This document shows positions 1-5,501 of a stretch of DNA of 6,023 nucleotides, piece after piece. The position numbers and the translations under genes are program-made. How positions within the stretch are numbered: position 1 is the stretch's first letter; each line of letters starts with the position of its first letter. Origin of the DNA: an uncultured Oscillospiraceae bacterium (GTDB lineage Bacteria > Bacillota > Clostridia > Oscillospirales > Acutalibacteraceae); assembly GCA_902492455.1 (NCBI GenBank), contig CABULH010000043.1:1-6023 (forward strand), read 5' to 3'. The notes under the pieces were generated by a model that searched no databases, was not told where the DNA came from, and saw nothing but the letters and a program-made list of their open reading frames with translations.

Positions 1-1
1 G

Positions 2-55
2 GTGCGGCGGGTGATGGAATCCGTCCAGGATCAGCGCCTGCTCAAACGCGCGTAA
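2..55 (+). CDS. C-terminal tail of an unidentified protein (partial, 5' end outside window)
   Basis: An open frame enters from the left edge and ends at a TAA at 53-55, giving a 17-residue tail, VRRVMESVQDQRLLKRA. Nearly all its codons end in G or C, as in the clear genes here, and the stop lies just before the inverted repeat at 67-110, as expected for a gene converging on the GH2 gene. The tail is basic and probably helical, but it is far too short to assign a family. The opposite strand is also open here, so coding on + is favoured, not proven. Confidence 0.42.
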   Translation: MRRVMESVQDQRLLKRA

Positions 56-66
56 ATATGTAAAGA

Positions 67-110
67 AATAACCGGTATCGGATGGCGTTGGCCTCCTGAT
101 ACCGGTTATT
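67..110. terminator. Hairpin terminator between convergent genes (end of GH2)
   Basis: A perfect 13-bp inverted repeat (67-79 with 98-110, core AATAACCGGTATC) encloses an 18-base loop. Read on the minus strand it begins 8 bases after the GH2 stop codon and is followed by the T-rich run TTTCTTTACATATTT, which fits an intrinsic terminator for that gene. Read on the plus strand, it follows the stop at 55 but is trailed only by a mixed A/T stretch, so termination in that direction would be weaker. The loop is longer than usual for an intrinsic terminator. Confidence 0.65.
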
Positions 111-118
111 ATTATCGG

Positions 119-1810
119 CTATTCCTGTTCAATTGCCGCCGGCCGGGATAAAATGTTTTTGATGGTCTGCGGATTGAATTTCGGGCGGCGGTCGTAGGTA
201 TACAGACCGTTTTGTTCCTGCTCCACATCGGTCAATTGGGTGTAGCACAAAGCGAAAATCCGGCTGTTATCCAACAGCGCGTCGGTGAGACCGGCAAACC
301 GTTGCAGAAACTCCTGCTCCGTTTGGGGCCCTTCGCCGTAGCCCCAGCCGCCGTCGGCGGCATTCCAGGCGATGCCGCCGTATTCACTGATAAAAACCGG
401 CTGTCCTTGATAAACCTGCCTGGGAGCCAGGGGATTGTGCAGGATGTTTTCTTTTGGTAGCCGATCATAGTTTCTTCTGAAAATTTCCGGATTCTGTTCA
501 TAATCGTGGATATCAAAGACATCGGTTTCCACGTGAAAATATCCGCTGGCGTCGATACAAGGCCGTGTGGGGTCCAGGGTCTTAGTGATGCGATAAACCG
601 TTCGAATAGCTTCGTCCCGCTGATCGTTTCTGGTCTCGTTGTGGGGACACCAGCCGATGATGGCCGGGTGATTGAAATCTCGCTCCAATTCTTCCAGCCA
701 TTCAGGCAGGATGCTGTATATAGAATCGGCTAAAGAATTGTCCAGCCCCCAGTCTGGGTATTCTCCCCATACCAGATAGCCCATCCGGTCGCAATGATAG
801 AGGAAGCGCTCTTCAAAGATTTTTTCGTGCAGCCGGGCGCCGTTGAATCCCATATCCATAGAACGAGTAATATCTCCCAGTAAATCGCTGTCATCCGGCG
901 CGGTATAAATACCATCCGGATAGAAGCCCTGATCCAGCACCAGCCGCTGGAAGACGCTCTTGCCGTTGATGAGAAAACGGGAGCCATCCAGGCAAATCTG
1001 TCGGAGTCCGAAATAGCTGGTGACCGCGTCCTCGCCGTAGGTCAGCTTCAGATCATAGAGACGGCCGTACCCCGGTTCCCAAAGATGACTTTCCGCCAGG
1101 GAAAGGGTGAGGCTCTGCTGACCCCCGCCGCAGTTGACGGAGGCTTGTCCAACCTTCCGCCCCTCATAGTAGGCGGTCGCTTTCAGCTGCGCGGCACCGG
1201 ACAACTGCGCGAAGATAACTAGCTGGGTATTATGGATATCCGGATAGTAGCGGACGGATTGTATATGAGTTTTCGGTAGAAACTCCAGCCACACCGTCTG
1301 CCAAATGCCGGTGGTTCGGGTGTAAAAGCAGCCAAAAGATTGATACCGTTCGCTCTGTTTGCCGCTGGGAATGGTGCGGCTCCTAGTATCGTCTGCAGCG
1401 AACACCACAATGGTGTTTTCACCGCTGTGGACCAGATGGGTAATATCAAGGTAAAAAGAGATATAACCTCCGGTATGTTCGCCGGCTTTCTGGCCATTTA
1501 CGAATACTGTACAGCGATAGTCCACGGCGCCGAAATGCAGTCGAATCAATCCGGTGAGCTGCCTATCTTCTAAAGTTACTTTCCTTTTATACCAGACGCC
1601 ATAGAGAAAGTCGGTATGCCCGATGCCTGACAGACGGCTTTCTGGGCAGAACGGTACCTGGATCGTGGAGGAAAAATTCTCCTGTTCATAAAATCTGCGC
1701 TCCATACCGCTTTGGGCGTTGTCGATTTCGAACTGCCAGCTTCCGTTGAGATTCAGCCAGTTTTCGCGCTGGAACTGGGGTTTTGGATGTTCGGGTCTCG
1801 GAATTTTCAT
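119..1810 (-). CDS. Glycoside hydrolase family 2 enzyme (beta-galactosidase/beta-glucuronidase superfamily)
   Basis: This is a 563-residue retaining exo-glycosidase that removes a terminal sugar from a beta-linked (or related) oligosaccharide. There is no signal peptide, so it probably acts in the cytosol on imported sugars. It has the GH2 order: a sugar-binding jelly roll (about 1-175, with the GVWYKRK and HTGGY motifs), an Ig-like domain (about 180-270), and a TIM barrel that starts near FLINGKSVF and runs to the C-terminus. The acid/base is Glu392 in the HNE motif (GWCPHNETRND). The nucleophile is probably Glu476 in FISEYGG. There are no extra C-terminal domains. I start it at the ATG at 1808-1810, which follows AGGAGGTG at 7 bases; 16 upstream in-frame codons have no ribosome site. 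The Asn-x-Lys signature of true beta-glucuronidases is replaced by Glu-Gln-Asn, which argues against that activity. The exact substrate cannot be read from the sequence. Confidence 0.93.
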   Translation of the reverse strand: MKIPRPEHPKPQFQRENWLNLNGSWQFEIDNAQSGMERRFYEQENFSSTIQVPFCPESRLSGIGHTDFLYGVWYKRKVTLEDRQLTGLIRLHFGAVDYRCTVFVNGQKAGEHTGGYISFYLDITHLVHSGENTIVVFAADDTRSRTIPSGKQSERYQSFGCFYTRTTGIWQTVWLEFLPKTHIQSVRYYPDIHNTQLVIFAQLSGAAQLKATAYYEGRKVGQASVNCGGGQQSLTLSLAESHLWEPGYGRLYDLKLTYGEDAVTSYFGLRQICLDGSRFLINGKSVFQRLVLDQGFYPDGIYTAPDDSDLLGDITRSMDMGFNGARLHEKIFEERFLYHCDRMGYLVWGEYPDWGLDNSLADSIYSILPEWLEELERDFNHPAIIGWCPHNETRNDQRDEAIRTVYRITKTLDPTRPCIDASGYFHVETDVFDIHDYEQNPEIFRRNYDRLPKENILHNPLAPRQVYQGQPVFISEYGGIAWNAADGGWGYGEGPQTEQEFLQRFAGLTDALLDNSRIFALCYTQLTDVEQEQNGLYTYDRRPKFNPQTIKNILSRPAAIEQE

Positions 1811-1836
1811 CTGCAACACCTCCTGAATGTAAGAAC

Positions 1837-1865
1837 ATGGTATCAAACCCCGCAGCATCGCACAA
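1837..1865 (-). promoter_or_regulatory. Weak candidate promoter for the GH2 gene
   Basis: On the minus strand, TTGTGC (1865-1860) and TACCAT (1842-1837) are 17 bases apart, and the -10 element is about 27 bases upstream of the start codon. Both hexamers are poor matches to the sigma-A consensus (TTGACA/TATAAT). That would suit a gene needing an activator, such as the divergent AraC-type protein. This is the best candidate in a 130-base gap, not a firm call. Confidence 0.35.
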
Positions 1866-1900
1866 TGTCCTATTCTCCTGGAAAATTGACATATCCTACT
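1865..1900. repeat. Direct repeat ATRTCCTAYT in the divergent intergenic region (candidate regulator half-sites)
   Basis: ATGTCCTATT (1865-1874) and ATATCCTACT (1891-1900) match at eight of ten positions with two transitions, on the same strand and 26 bases apart. The first touches the -35 element proposed for the GH2 gene; the second fills part of the -35/-10 spacer of the regulator promoter. AraC-family proteins often bind direct-repeat half-sites, so this is a candidate operator. The repeat is short and could be chance. Confidence 0.3.
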
Positions 1901-1914
1901 AAATTCTTTATACT
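1886..1914 (+). promoter_or_regulatory. Sigma-A promoter of the AraC-family regulator gene
   Basis: A perfect -35 TTGACA (1886-1891) is followed after exactly 17 bases by TATACT (1909-1914), which matches the -10 consensus at five of six positions. The predicted start of transcription near 1921 leaves a leader of about 20 bases holding only the ribosome site AGGAGG (1928-1933), 7 bases before the GTG start. Such a strong promoter for a regulator gene is usually held down by repression. Confidence 0.8.
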
Positions 1915-1940
1915 ATGCAGCGTAGAGAGGAGGAGCGGAA

Positions 1941-2747
1941 GTGGATATTCTTCAGATCCGGCATGAATGGCCCGAAAAGGACGACTTTTGTATCAATCGG
2001 CCGCGAGGCCGTAAGGATTATACCTTTTTACATTTTTTTAACCGTGTGGACTTGTTGATTAACGGCGTTAGACAGAAAACCTCACCTCATGCCTGTATTT
2101 TCTTCCCGCCTGGAATCCCTCAATGGTTTTTAAGCGATGGGCCGCTGATCCATGATTGGGTTCATTTTTCCGGCACTGCCGCCCGCGAAATACTGCAATC
2201 CTACGGTATACGGGAAAATGTTCTATATTACCCGGGAAATGAAAAAGAAATTACCGCGCTGTTTGCGGAGATGGAATATGAATTTTTTCTTGGCGATTCC
2301 TATTCTGCCAATATGCTGGAAGCAAAATTTCAGGAATTTCTCATCCGTTTTTCCCGTGGCTGCCGGATGACTTATCAAAGCGGGGTAAAGGATGAGGAAC
2401 GGAGGGTTTTTGCGGAAATACGGCAAACCATGCTGCTGCGCTTGGATGAACCATGGTCGGTGGAGAGACTGGCGGAACTAGCCTGTTTGAGTCCATCAAG
2501 ATTTCACGGGATATACAAATCCCTGTTCGGTATCTCTCCCATTCACGACCTGATTCACGCCAGGGTTAGTTCCGCCCAGAATCTGCTGATCGCCGAACAG
2601 GCGACTGTTGAAGAATTGGCCGACCGATTGGGTTATACCAATCCGTATCATTTTATTCGGCAGTTTAAAAGCATCACCGGACGTACACCGGGGCAGTATC
2701 GAAAAGAATATAAAAGTATGGAGGTAAAGAAAAAACCGGCGTTTTAA
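1941..2747 (+). CDS. AraC-family transcriptional regulator
   Basis: This is a 268-residue regulator with the usual AraC architecture and family-typical length. An N-terminal cupin-like effector domain covers about residues 1-140 (FLHFFNRVDLLINGV, then the HDWVHFSG strand). A C-terminal double helix-turn-helix covers about 170-262. In it, WSVERLAELACLSPSRFH forms the first HTH, VEELADRLGYTNPYHFIRQFK the second, and GRTPGQYRKEY is the family's closing signature. It is divergent from the GH2 gene, so I infer that it senses a sugar linked to that enzyme and controls it, and possibly itself. The start is a GTG with AGGAGG 7 bases upstream, just behind a near-consensus promoter. Its final codons (KKKPAF and stop) form the left arm of a terminator hairpin, which explains the lysine-rich tail. 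The ligand is unknown. Confidence 0.93.
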   Translation: MDILQIRHEWPEKDDFCINRPRGRKDYTFLHFFNRVDLLINGVRQKTSPHACIFFPPGIPQWFLSDGPLIHDWVHFSGTAAREILQSYGIRENVLYYPGNEKEITALFAEMEYEFFLGDSYSANMLEAKFQEFLIRFSRGCRMTYQSGVKDEERRVFAEIRQTMLLRLDEPWSVERLAELACLSPSRFHGIYKSLFGISPIHDLIHARVSSAQNLLIAEQATVEELADRLGYTNPYHFIRQFKSITGRTPGQYRKEYKSMEVKKKPAF

Positions 2748-2767
2748 TATAAAACGCCGGTTTTTTC
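2729..2767. terminator. Bidirectional intrinsic terminator shared by the AraC-type gene and spo0A
   Basis: A perfect 18-bp inverted repeat (2729-2746 with 2750-2767) surrounds a three-base loop. The GC core CCGGCG/CGCCGG is flanked by an A run on the left and a T run on the right, so either strand gives a GC-rich stem ending in six U residues. The left arm codes for the last residues of the AraC-type protein, whose TAA lies at 2745-2747 at the loop. The right end includes the first two bases of the spo0A stop triplet (2766-2768). Confidence 0.93.
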
Positions 2768-3548
2768 ATCCAATTTTAAGCTGAAGCCGAAATTTATCAC
2801 TGATCATAGCGATAAACTCCGAATTCGTCGGCTTTCCCCGGCCGTTGTGAATGGTATAGCCAAAATAGGAATTGAGCACATCAACATCCCCACGATCCCA
2901 TGCCACTTCAATGGCGTGGCGAATAGCCCGTTCCACCCGGGAGGAGGTGGTGCCGTGTTTTTTGGCAACTGCGGGATACAGTCGTTTGGTGACGGCGTTG
3001 ATAATATCGTCATCCTCTATTGCCATCAGTATAGCGTCCCGCAGATATTGATATCCCTTGATATGAGCAGGCACGCCGATTTGATGAATGATTTCAGTTA
3101 CGCTGATTTCCAGGCTGCCGCCATTTTCCGCAGGGGACAAGGCAGGCTTATGGAGAGGCTCCTGAAGTCTGCTTTTTTTGCACAGCAGAAGAATTCGTTC
3201 CGCCATCTCATCCGCATCAAAGGGTTTGAGAAAATAATAATCCGCCCCAGCCAACAGAGCTTCCCGTTCCAATGTGGGATTATCAAAGCCGGACATGATC
3301 ATAATCTGCGGTTTCTGCGCCAGATGAAGGCCCTGAATGCCTTTCATCACACCAATGGCGTCCAGACCAGGCAGAAAAAAATCCATAATAACCACATCCG
3401 GCCGAACCTGCGCTACATTTTCTACCACCCGCCGGCCGTCCTTCTCCGTCATCTGTACCTCCAGATTATGAGAGCGCATCGTCGTTGCGCAGGGAACGCC
3501 GAAATATTCGCTGTTATCCGCTAAAAGGACTTTAATCTTCTTTTCCAC
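2766..3548 (-). CDS. spo0A: Spo0A, master response regulator of sporulation
   Basis: This is a 260-residue response regulator (267 in B. subtilis). When phosphorylated by the phosphorelay or by orphan kinases, it binds 0A boxes and commits the cell to sporulation. The receiver domain (about 1-125) has phospho-acceptor Asp56 (VVIMDFFLPG), Ser86 at the Thr/Ser switch and Lys108 before Pro. The Spo0A-specific DNA-binding domain (about 148-260) is highly conserved: KRLYPAVAKKHGTTSSRVER, then the recognition helix ending AIRHAIEVAW, then NSYFGYTIHNGRGKPTNSEF. The acidic pocket reads ADNS (Asp11-Asn12) where B. subtilis has Asp-Asp, so one magnesium-binding acid is an amide. The start is a GTG preceded by GGAGGG at 6 bases. 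It lies 136 bases downstream of spoIVB on the same strand, the classic order. Confidence 0.98.
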   Translation of the reverse strand: MEKKIKVLLADNSEYFGVPCATTMRSHNLEVQMTEKDGRRVVENVAQVRPDVVIMDFFLPGLDAIGVMKGIQGLHLAQKPQIMIMSGFDNPTLEREALLAGADYYFLKPFDADEMAERILLLCKKSRLQEPLHKPALSPAENGGSLEISVTEIIHQIGVPAHIKGYQYLRDAILMAIEDDDIINAVTKRLYPAVAKKHGTTSSRVERAIRHAIEVAWDRGDVDVLNSYFGYTIHNGRGKPTNSEFIAMISDKFRLQLKIG

Positions 3549-3581
3549 TGCAAACCCTCCGATATTTTTCTTGGCAGGGAA

Positions 3582-3610
3582 AGATTACCATATTATGGAA
3601 ATTATTGCAA
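3582..3610 (-). promoter_or_regulatory. Candidate vegetative promoter of spo0A
   Basis: On the minus strand, TTGCAA (3610-3605) and TAATCT (3587-3582) are separated by 17 bases, with a TGG just before the -10 (an extended -10 element). Transcription would begin near 3575, about 27 bases before the GTG start. The hexamers are only partial matches. I found no clear sigma-H element (AGGAWWW with GAATWW), which drives induced spo0A expression in Bacillus. I also see no terminator between spoIVB and spo0A, so read-through is possible. Confidence 0.4.
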
Positions 3611-3684
3611 TAGTTTGGAAGATGTTTTTTTGGCTTTTACGGGAAAAATATATGGTGCCATCGAAAAATAAAGGAGAATTTGTC

Positions 3685-4914
3685 TTATGCCGCCGGATTT
3701 TGCATAGCGACCGACTCTGCCGTTTTCAGCATATTCTCAGCAAATATGGCAAAGCCCTTGGTGGGATCATTGACAAATACGTGGGTGACGGCCCCAATGA
3801 GCTTGCCGTCCTGGAGAATGGGAGAGCCGCTCATACCTTGAACAATCCCGCCTGTTTTCTCCAATAATTCAGGATCGGTAATCACAATAACCATATTGCG
3901 GGTAGGGGACGAATCGTTATAGCGAACTTGATCAATTTGAATGTCGTACAGCTTAGGAGTGGTGCCGTCAATAGTGGTTAATACCTGCGCTTTGCCCGAT
4001 TTTACCTGTTGCTTCATGGCCACCGGAACAGCATCCCCGTAAACAGGCTGACTGGTAAGTGCTCCATAGATGCCGGTTTCACCGTTTACCGTCAGGTTCC
4101 CCAGCGTACCGCTTTCAAAGCCGCCTCGAAGTTCTCCCGGCGTACCGATGACGCCGCGGTTCACACTGTAAATCCTGGCAGGAACGATTTCACCTGATGA
4201 AAGGGGAAGAATTTCCCCGGTATCCACGTCACAAACGGCGTGACCCAGCCCGGCGAAAACATTGGTTGAGGGACTGAAAAAGGTCAGGGTACCGATGCCG
4301 GCGGAACTGTCCCGTACCCACATACCCGCTTTCCAGCGATTCTCGTTGACCGATTTGGCAGGAACAAACCGTACTTCGAACAGGATATTATCCCGGCGGA
4401 TTTTAAAGGTGAGGCTTTTTCCTCCTGATTCTTCTACCATCTGCGCCACCTGTTCGGTAGTGGTGACCGTCTCGCCTTCAATGCTGACGATGACATCGCC
4501 CACCTTAATCCCGGCGGATTTAGCGGGATTATAGGACCCGTTGGGCGTATCCACAGCGGACATACCCACCACGAGCACCCCATCTGTAAACATTTTGATA
4601 CCGAAAGGCGTGCCGCAGGGGATCACGGAGGAGGCATCCACCACCTTGACCGCCACATCCTTGACCGGAAACAGGCCGAACAATTTTAAGGACGCGGTAT
4701 AGCTGCTCCCGGCACTGAGAGAAGCAGCGCTGACCGAACGCCCTTCAGCCGTTTTCTGGCTGCCGACCTTTACTGCTCCCTGAAGGGACAAAGAGGTACC
4801 TTCCACTACGTTGAACTGCTCCGGCATGCGGCCGGCCAGCACAATCACCGCGGCCATGAGGAAACCGCAGGTCAGAGTCAAACAGCCGCATACTATATGA
4901 ATACATCGCTTCAT
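3685..4914 (-). CDS. spoIVB: SpoIVB, forespore-secreted serine peptidase (S55) of the sigma-K checkpoint
   Basis: SpoIVB is made in the forespore and crosses into the intermembrane space, where it cleaves SpoIVFA so that SpoIVFB can process pro-sigma-K. The 409-residue protein (426 in B. subtilis) begins with an N-terminal membrane segment (about 4-28) that can act as a secretion anchor. A PDZ domain follows (about 108-183, SAGIKVGDVIVSIEG), then the S55 peptidase domain. The triad is His225 (GLGHAVCD), Asp347 (VITDPELL) and Ser362 (GMSGSP); the 15-residue Asp-Ser spacing matches B. subtilis Asp363-Ser378. I place the start at the ATG at 4912-4914, with AGAGGA about 7 bases before it. An in-frame TTG 7 codons upstream would put the ribosome site inside the gene. 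It is cotranscribable with spo0A. I could not find a convincing sigma-F or sigma-G promoter upstream. Unlike the usual recN-spoIVB order, the upstream neighbour is divergent. Confidence 0.97.
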   Translation of the reverse strand: MKRCIHIVCGCLTLTCGFLMAAVIVLAGRMPEQFNVVEGTSLSLQGAVKVGSQKTAEGRSVSAASLSAGSSYTASLKLFGLFPVKDVAVKVVDASSVIPCGTPFGIKMFTDGVLVVGMSAVDTPNGSYNPAKSAGIKVGDVIVSIEGETVTTTEQVAQMVEESGGKSLTFKIRRDNILFEVRFVPAKSVNENRWKAGMWVRDSSAGIGTLTFFSPSTNVFAGLGHAVCDVDTGEILPLSSGEIVPARIYSVNRGVIGTPGELRGGFESGTLGNLTVNGETGIYGALTSQPVYGDAVPVAMKQQVKSGKAQVLTTIDGTTPKLYDIQIDQVRYNDSSPTRNMVIVITDPELLEKTGGIVQGMSGSPILQDGKLIGAVTHVFVNDPTKGFAIFAENMLKTAESVAMQNPAA

Positions 4915-4940
4915 GACTTTTCCTCTTCTTTCCAATAAAT

Positions 4941-4957
4941 GAATCCCTGTTGGATTC
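4941..4957. repeat. Small inverted repeat in the spoIVB leader
   Basis: GAATCC (4941-4946) and GGATTC (4952-4957) form a 6-bp perfect dyad around a five-base loop, just upstream of the spoIVB ribosome site. It could be a small hairpin in the leader or a protein-binding dyad. There is no T run, so it is not a terminator. Confidence 0.35.
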
Positions 4958-4976
4958 CTCTATTACTTTTCCTCCT

Positions 4977-5023
4977 GATAAAAAAACTATTTACCCAGTT
5001 TTTTTATCGGCGGAATAGTTTTT
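4977..5023. repeat. AT-rich dyads with two mutually exclusive pairings, upstream of spoIVB
   Basis: GATAAAAAAACT (4977-4988) is the perfect reverse complement of 4997-5008 (12-bp stem, 8-base loop). The overlapping segment AAAAACTATT (4982-4991) is the perfect reverse complement of 5014-5023 (10-bp stem). The two stems share 4982-4988 and so cannot form together. In a spoIVB transcript starting above 5023, the shared arm would be the last to be made and lies next to an orphan AGGAGG (4976-4971) with no start codon at a usable distance. Confidence 0.5.
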
Positions 5024-5063
5024 GGCTGCGTTGGGAAAATTCCCGTTTATTACAATTTATTTA

Positions 5064-5092
5064 TTTACAAACATTTGTTTGTGTGGTATATT
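5064..5092 (+). promoter_or_regulatory. Sigma-A promoter of the SLOG-family operon
   Basis: TTTACA (5064-5069) and TATATT (5087-5092) are 17 bases apart, each matching consensus at five of six positions, and TGG directly before the -10 makes it an extended -10 promoter. Transcription would start near 5099, leaving a leader of about 26 bases that carries GGAGGG (5111-5116), 8 bases before the ATG at 5125. This arrangement also rules out translation from the long upstream in-frame extension. Confidence 0.75.
5067..5082. promoter_or_regulatory. Palindromic operator in the promoter spacer (LexA-like)
   Basis: ACAAACA-tt-TGTTTGT is a perfect 7-bp inverted repeat with a two-base centre. It overlaps the last bases of the -35 element and most of the spacer, where a bound protein would block RNA polymerase. 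The core AAAC-N4-GTTT differs at one position from the GAAC-N4-GTTT/C SOS box known for Bacillus and clostridial LexA. LexA control is therefore possible, but a TetR- or MarR-type repressor would fit as well. Confidence 0.5.
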
Positions 5093-5124
5093 GGGAAAGA
5101 AAAGGAAAAAGGAGGGAGACGGCG

Positions 5125-5475
5125 ATGAAAATCGCTGTAATAGGCAGCCGGCACGCCACGGAGGAAGTCTCCCTCCGAATTCTGCAGGAACTGCCTGCTA
5201 ACGTAAGCGAAATCGTCAGCGGCGGCGCCGCAGGTGTGGATCATCTGGCGGAACAGGTGGCGGAATCGCTGGGAATTCCTCTTCGTCTGTTTCTGCCGGA
5301 TTATGAGCGATATGGAAAGCAGGCCCCCTTGGTTCGCAATGAACAGATTGTGGATTACGCGGACCAGATTCTAGCCTTTTGGGATGGCCTGTCAAGAGGA
5401 ACCGGTCATACCATTTCCCTTTGCATTAAGAAAAACAAACCCGTTCGGATCATCTCCATTCGAACGTCGAAATGA
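5125..5475 (+). CDS. SLOG-superfamily protein (DUF2493/YspA-like, cpYpsA-related)
   Basis: This is a small, single-domain 116-residue protein with a Rossmann-like fold. It has MKIAVIGSR (Gly7-Ser8-Arg9), the phosphate-binding loop VSGGAAGVD (32-39), the YGKQAP/Arg71-Asn72 segment, and a closing AFWDGLSRGTGHTI (84-97). These are the hallmarks of SLOG proteins related to YpsA and lysine decarboxylase-like LOG enzymes. The family is thought to bind or process nucleotides or ADP-ribose-like ligands, and is common in phages, plasmids and Firmicute chromosomes; no reaction can be assigned here. The start is the ATG after GGAGGG. A 62-codon in-frame extension upstream is rejected because it spans the promoter. 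It is followed 26 bases later by a Cys-rich gene in the same direction, so the two probably form one transcript. The locus is divergent from spoIVB. Confidence 0.88.
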   Translation: MKIAVIGSRHATEEVSLRILQELPANVSEIVSGGAAGVDHLAEQVAESLGIPLRLFLPDYERYGKQAPLVRNEQIVDYADQILAFWDGLSRGTGHTISLCIKKNKPVRIISIRTSK

Positions 5476-5501
5476 GAAAACCTGACAAATGGAGTGTCTG
5501 C

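Noticed and set aside
1..118. Minus-strand frame that stays open after the GH2 TAG to the window edge
   Set aside because: Its first part is the terminator hairpin, the GH2 protein is already complete, and the open stretch at 2-55 is explained by the antisense of a probable + strand gene end.
1811..1858. Sixteen-codon N-terminal extension of the GH2 frame beginning at an upstream ATG
   Set aside because: The AGGAGGTG ribosome site lies inside it, 7 bases before the ATG at 1810, and the residues from MKIPRPEHP onward match how GH2 proteins begin.
2847..3524. Long plus-strand open frame of 225 codons opposite spo0A
   Set aside because: It is the antisense shadow of a certain gene, has no ribosome site and shows no family resemblance.
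3659..3665. 0A-box-like CATCGAA upstream of spo0A
   Set aside because: Only five of seven bases match TGTCGAA, which is expected by chance in a gap this size.
3670..3707. Plus-strand mini-ORF (MPPDFA) behind AAAGGAG
   Set aside because: It is six codons long and overlaps the 3' end of spoIVB on the other strand; no downstream gene makes it a leader peptide.
4939..5124. Sixty-two-codon N-terminal extension of the SLOG frame, rich in hydrophobic and basic residues
   Set aside because: It runs through the promoter (5064-5092), the operator and the ribosome site; the conserved MKIAVIGSR start follows directly after GGAGGG.
5472..5501. ATGA-coupled start for the Cys-rich gene
   Set aside because: There is no ribosome site before 5472, while the ATG at 5502 has GGAG at a good distance. 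Translational coupling cannot be fully excluded.
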